Assembly: GCF_004000885.1 (NCBI RefSeq) | Contig: NZ_BIMC01000017.1 | Location: 1 to 64,000, forward strand | Direction: 5' to 3' | From: Paenibacillus glucanolyticus NBRC 15330 | GTDB lineage: Bacteria; Bacillota; Bacilli; Paenibacillales; Paenibacillaceae | DNA length: 64,000 nucleotides | Part shown: in pieces, positions 61,479 to 64,000 of the stretch | Layout of the letters: each line of letters opens with the position of its first letter | How positions within the stretch are numbered: position 1 is the stretch's first letter | The notes under the pieces: generated by a model | Told to the model about the DNA's origin: nothing | What the model saw: the letters and a program-made list of their open reading frames with translations, nothing else | The model's database searches: none | Translations under genes and position numbers: made by a program

Positions 61479-61556
61479 GATCACCTCTCATAAGGGCTGA
61501 AGCCAAGAAGGATAACGCACATTCGCTTCAGTCGCATAAAGAGAGGTGATCTTTTG
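61479..61556 (+). terminator. Long nested hairpin with U-tract
   Basis: GATCACCTCTC (61479-61489) and GAGAGGTGATC (61541-61551) pair perfectly and enclose CTGAAGC/GCTTCAG (61497-61503, 61525-61531); TTTT follows. It probably terminates the GH4 transcript, but the enclosed second stem makes it longer than usual. Nothing else was recognised in 61342-61707. Confidence 0.7.
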
Positions 61557-61707
61557 TATGCAGCCAGTTATGGATTTGCATATACTGCAGATACATAGTA
61601 ATGAAATCGGATGGACAATCCCTGACCTTAGACAGGTACACAGTTTGGGCAAAAATAGGTACAATGCAATTAGATAGGCAAAGTTGACCACTAAGGAGGC
61701 CATGGGG

Positions 61708-62826
61708 ATGATCATTGGGGTTCCCAAAGAAATCAAAAATAACGAAAGCCGTGTCGGCATGACGCCGGGTACCGTCATCAGTTTTAAAAATGCGGGGCAC
61801 GAAGTGCTTGTACAATCTGGGGCTGGTCTTGGCATTGGCTTTACAGATGAAGATTATAGAGCGGCTGGTGCCAAGGTGGTTGCAACGGCTGCAGATGCGT
61901 GGAAAGCCGAAATGGTTGTGAAGGTAAAGGAACCCCTGCAGGAGGAGTATGATTATTTTCAGGAGGAAATGATCCTGTACACCTATTTGCACCTGGCTCC
62001 CGAGCCCGAGCTGACCAAAGCGCTGGTTGACCGGAAGGTGAGTGCTGTTGCTTACGAAACGATACAGCTGACGGATGGCAGCCTGCCATTGCTTACACCG
62101 ATGAGCGAAGTGGCGGGAAGAATGTCCATTCAAATCGGTGCCCATTTCCTGGAGAAGGCGCATGGCGGCAAGGGCGTTCTTCTAAGCGGCGTTCCTGGTG
62201 TAGCGCCGGGTAAAGTTGCGGTCATTGGCGGTGGAATCGTTGGCACCAATGCGGCAAGAATTGCTCTGGGTCTTGGCGCGGACGTCAGCATTCTCGATAT
62301 TAATCCGGGGCGGCTGCGTCAGCTGGATGATCTGTTCCAGGGACGGGTCAAAACGATCATGTCTGATCCGTATCACATTGCGGAGACGGTGAAGGCGGCG
62401 GATCTTGTTGTGGGAGCGGTGTTGATCCCCGGTGCCCGGGCTCCGCGCCTCGTAACGGAAGAAATGGTGAAGGAGATGAGCCCGGGATCGGTCATCGTGG
62501 ATGTGGCGATTGATCAAGGGGGCTCGATCGAGACGATCGACCGGATTACAACCCATGACAACCCTACCTATGAGAAGCATGGCGTTATTCACTATGCCGT
62601 AGCCAACATGCCGGGCGCAGTAGCCAGAACCTCCACCATGGCATTGACTAATGTAACGGCACCTTATGGTTTGAGAATAGCTAGCAAAGGACTCCGCTCC
62701 GCAGCCCGGTATGATAAAGCACTGGCGAAGGGCATTAATGCCATCGGCGGCAAAGTGACGTATGAGGCGGTTGCGGCAGCGCATGGATACGCATATACAA
62801 GCATTGATGATTATTTGCTGGCGTAG
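61708..62826 (+). CDS. ald: Alanine dehydrogenase
   Basis: A cytosolic NAD+-dependent enzyme interconverting L-alanine and pyruvate plus ammonia, 372 residues. Signatures are IIGVPKEIKNNESRVGMTP, VKVKEPLQEEY, TYLHLAPEPELTKAL, GVPGVAPGKVAVIGGGIVGTNAA (NAD site) and SVIVDVAIDQGG. The start is ATG 61708 with AAGGAGG 8 bases away; ATG 61702 and an upstream ACG-led frame are rejected. In spore formers Ald is needed for sporulation on alanine. Multi-branched hairpins lie on both sides of the gene. Confidence 0.96.
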   Translation: MIIGVPKEIKNNESRVGMTPGTVISFKNAGHEVLVQSGAGLGIGFTDEDYRAAGAKVVATAADAWKAEMVVKVKEPLQEEYDYFQEEMILYTYLHLAPEPELTKALVDRKVSAVAYETIQLTDGSLPLLTPMSEVAGRMSIQIGAHFLEKAHGGKGVLLSGVPGVAPGKVAVIGGGIVGTNAARIALGLGADVSILDINPGRLRQLDDLFQGRVKTIMSDPYHIAETVKAADLVVGAVLIPGARAPRLVTEEMVKEMSPGSVIVDVAIDQGGSIETIDRITTHDNPTYEKHGVIHYAVANMPGAVARTSTMALTNVTAPYGLRIASKGLRSAARYDKALAKGINAIGGKVTYEAVAAAHGYAYTSIDDYLLA

Positions 62827-62854
62827 AGGCAGCATCTGAGCTTAAATAGAAAAG

Positions 62855-62950
62855 AGCCATCTTTCAATCGGACACGAGACCAGGTTTACGGCGTAAACCT
62901 GGTGACGGAATCAGCTTCCGGCGTGAGCCTATTTGAAAGATGGCTTTTTG
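62855..62950. terminator. Branched bidirectional terminator (ald / rluF)
   Basis: AGCCATCTTTCAA (62855-62867) and TTGAAAGATGGCT (62933-62945) form an outer stem, followed by TTTTT. It encloses a perfect 11-bp hairpin ACCAGGTTTAC/GTAAACCTGGT (62879-62889, 62893-62903) and a small GGAA/TTCC stem. The complement works for the convergent minus-strand gene. Confidence 0.8.
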
Positions 62951-62993
62951 GTTTGACGTTCAGAAGCACCAAGAAATCAGCCAGCATAACATT

Positions 62994-63686
62994 CTAGTTC
63001 AGCATGAACAGCAGTTTATGGAGCTCCCTTTCCTCCAAATGCCGCCACTTCCCCCGTTCCAATTGATCCAGCGTAATATTCATAATTCGGATGCGCTCCA
63101 GCTTCAGCACTCTATACCCCAGGGCCTTACACATTCTGCGGATTTGCAGATTAAGGCCCTGGGTCAAAATAATGCGGAATACCGCTTCGCTTTGCCTGAA
63201 AACCTCGCATGGCTTGGTTACTACGTCCAGGATTTCAACGCCTTGAGACATCCTCCGCATAAATTCATCCGTAACGGGTCTGTCGACGGTTACCACATAT
63301 TCTTTCTCATGATCATGCTCCGAGCGCATCATTTTGTTCACGATGTCTCCATCGTTCGTGAGCAGAATCAAGCCTTCAGATGCTTTATCCAGCCTGCCGA
63401 TGGCAAATATACGCGATGGGTAATTCACATAGCGAATGATGTTTCCTTCCACCTCATCCGCTGCCGTGCAGACGATGCCAATCGGTTTATTCAGGGCCAG
63501 GTATACAGGCTCACTATCGTTATGAGGAATCTCCTGCCCATCGATGAGCACGATATCCTCGGGCTCAACCTCAGCCCCTTTTTCGCATACCTTGCCGTTG
63601 ATCGTAATGCGCCCGGCTGCAATTAAGCGGTTGGTCTCCCTGCGCGAGCAAAATCCCGTTTGACTGATATATTTGTTAATCCTCAT
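62994..63686 (-). CDS. rluF: Pseudouridine synthase, RluF/RsuA family
   Basis: A 230-residue rRNA pseudouridine synthase. An N-terminal S4 domain (MRINKYISQTGFCSRRETNRLIAAGRITINGKVCEKG) precedes the catalytic domain with Asp in IGRLDKASEGLILLTNDG, and the later motif GLNLQIRRMCKALGY. In most RluF-type proteins this motif reads GLNRQIRRMC, so Leu replaces Arg here. RluF modifies 23S rRNA U2604. Start ATG 63686 is preceded by GTGGAGC; a 39-codon upstream in-frame extension lacks a site. It is convergent with ald across a branched terminator. Confidence 0.93.
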   Translation of the reverse strand: MRINKYISQTGFCSRRETNRLIAAGRITINGKVCEKGAEVEPEDIVLIDGQEIPHNDSEPVYLALNKPIGIVCTAADEVEGNIIRYVNYPSRIFAIGRLDKASEGLILLTNDGDIVNKMMRSEHDHEKEYVVTVDRPVTDEFMRRMSQGVEILDVVTKPCEVFRQSEAVFRIILTQGLNLQIRRMCKALGYRVLKLERIRIMNITLDQLERGKWRHLEERELHKLLFMLN

Positions 63687-63833
63687 GCTCCACCACTTCT
63701 TATATATATTTAGTGCCGCTCCGATATGCTGCAAGTTAGCCATGGCTGGCTGGTAAGGAGCTTGGCGTAGATTGAAATAAAATGAGGAAGCCGTTCGAGG
63801 CATGCAGTGGTTGTGTCATCGGGCTGACGACAT

Positions 63834-64000
63834 TTAGTAATAATCCTGCGACGAATTCTCTTCGTCGGCAACGGCCTGTATTTCCTCTGACCCGATGCTG
63901 ATGAAGCGGTAGCCGTCTGCGGCCTGTTTCTTTAATGCGCGCTCTTTAATGAATTTGGGGCTGGCTTCACCGTTATCTTCGTCGTACACGAGCAGAATGC
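63834..64000 (-). CDS. Unidentified protein, C-terminal end only (5' end outside window)
   Basis: A minus-strand frame is open from the window edge to a TAA at 63836-63834 and encodes the last 54 or so residues of a protein: LVYDEDNGEASPKFIKERAL, then a segment with DGYRFISIGSEEI and an acidic end NSSQDYY. Codon use and charge look coding. No family is assigned; the gene continues beyond position 64000. Confidence 0.6.
   Translation of the reverse strand, partial: ILLVYDEDNGEASPKFIKERALKKQAADGYRFISIGSEEIQAVADEENSSQDYY

Noticed and set aside
62940..63626. Plus-strand frame opposite the pseudouridine synthase gene
   Set aside because: It is the complement of a clear RluF-type gene with intact motifs and ribosome binding site.

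Overview
The window reads as chromosomal DNA of a spore-forming Firmicute, most likely Paenibacillus or a close relative. This is inferred from gene content: an S-layer-homology (SLH) surface protein, a secreted protein opening with copper-amine-oxidase-N-type repeats, a GH5 cellulase with X2 and CBM46-like modules, a KinB-like kinase, AraC regulators beside GH4 glycosidases, strong AGGAGG-type ribosome binding sites and many GTG/TTG starts. No rRNA, tRNA, CRISPR array, prophage or complete insertion sequence was seen.

Layout. 1-1.5 kb: the 3' part of an SLH surface protein. 1.5-3.2 kb: an AT-rich, gene-poor stretch with debris and a lone AAA-type ATPase. 3.3-5.6 kb: a Ctc/L25 ribosomal protein behind a possible 30-codon leader, an AlkD-like repair protein, a DUF1801 gene fragment and an acetyltransferase. 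5.7-6.8 kb: an Erm(D)-like 23S rRNA methyltransferase preceded by a 10-codon leader ending R-I-R and an RNA fold that can mask its ribosome binding site. 6.8-9.4 kb: a MerR-thioredoxin pair, a CPBP protease and an unknown protein. 9.5-17.2 kb: a hybrid histidine kinase, the cellulase (with a cre site) and a 1161-residue secreted protein of eight ~120-residue repeats. 17.6-20.7 kb: an ArsR/SRPBCC pair, a C45 hydrolase and an FtsX-type permease remnant. 21-24.6 kb: a BmrCD-like heterodimeric ABC exporter. 24.9-31.3 kb: an MFS pump with divergent LysR, a cupin with a low-complexity tail and an ABC-2 transporter operon. 31.5-41.7 kb: a TPR protein, metNIQ, pepT and a thiF-thiE-thiS-thiG-thiO operon. 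41.7-61.3 kb: two GH4 glycosidases, each with an AraC regulator, bracketing a methyltransferase, a KinB-like kinase divergent from a five-gene peptide/oligosaccharide importer, a ComP/ComA-like two-component system and a chemoreceptor with a 40-residue microprotein. 61.7-64 kb: alanine dehydrogenase, an RluF-like pseudouridine synthase and the end of an unknown gene.

How it fits together. Much of the window serves sensing and use of polymers and peptides: cellulase, GH4 enzymes, SBP-dependent importer, peptidase T, methionine importer and several kinases. A second theme is antibiotic defence: erm with its leader, the heterodimeric ABC exporter with a possible leader peptide, and the MFS pump. 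The erm leader is the most informative regulatory element; the repeat protein and the cupin tail are the least explained proteins.
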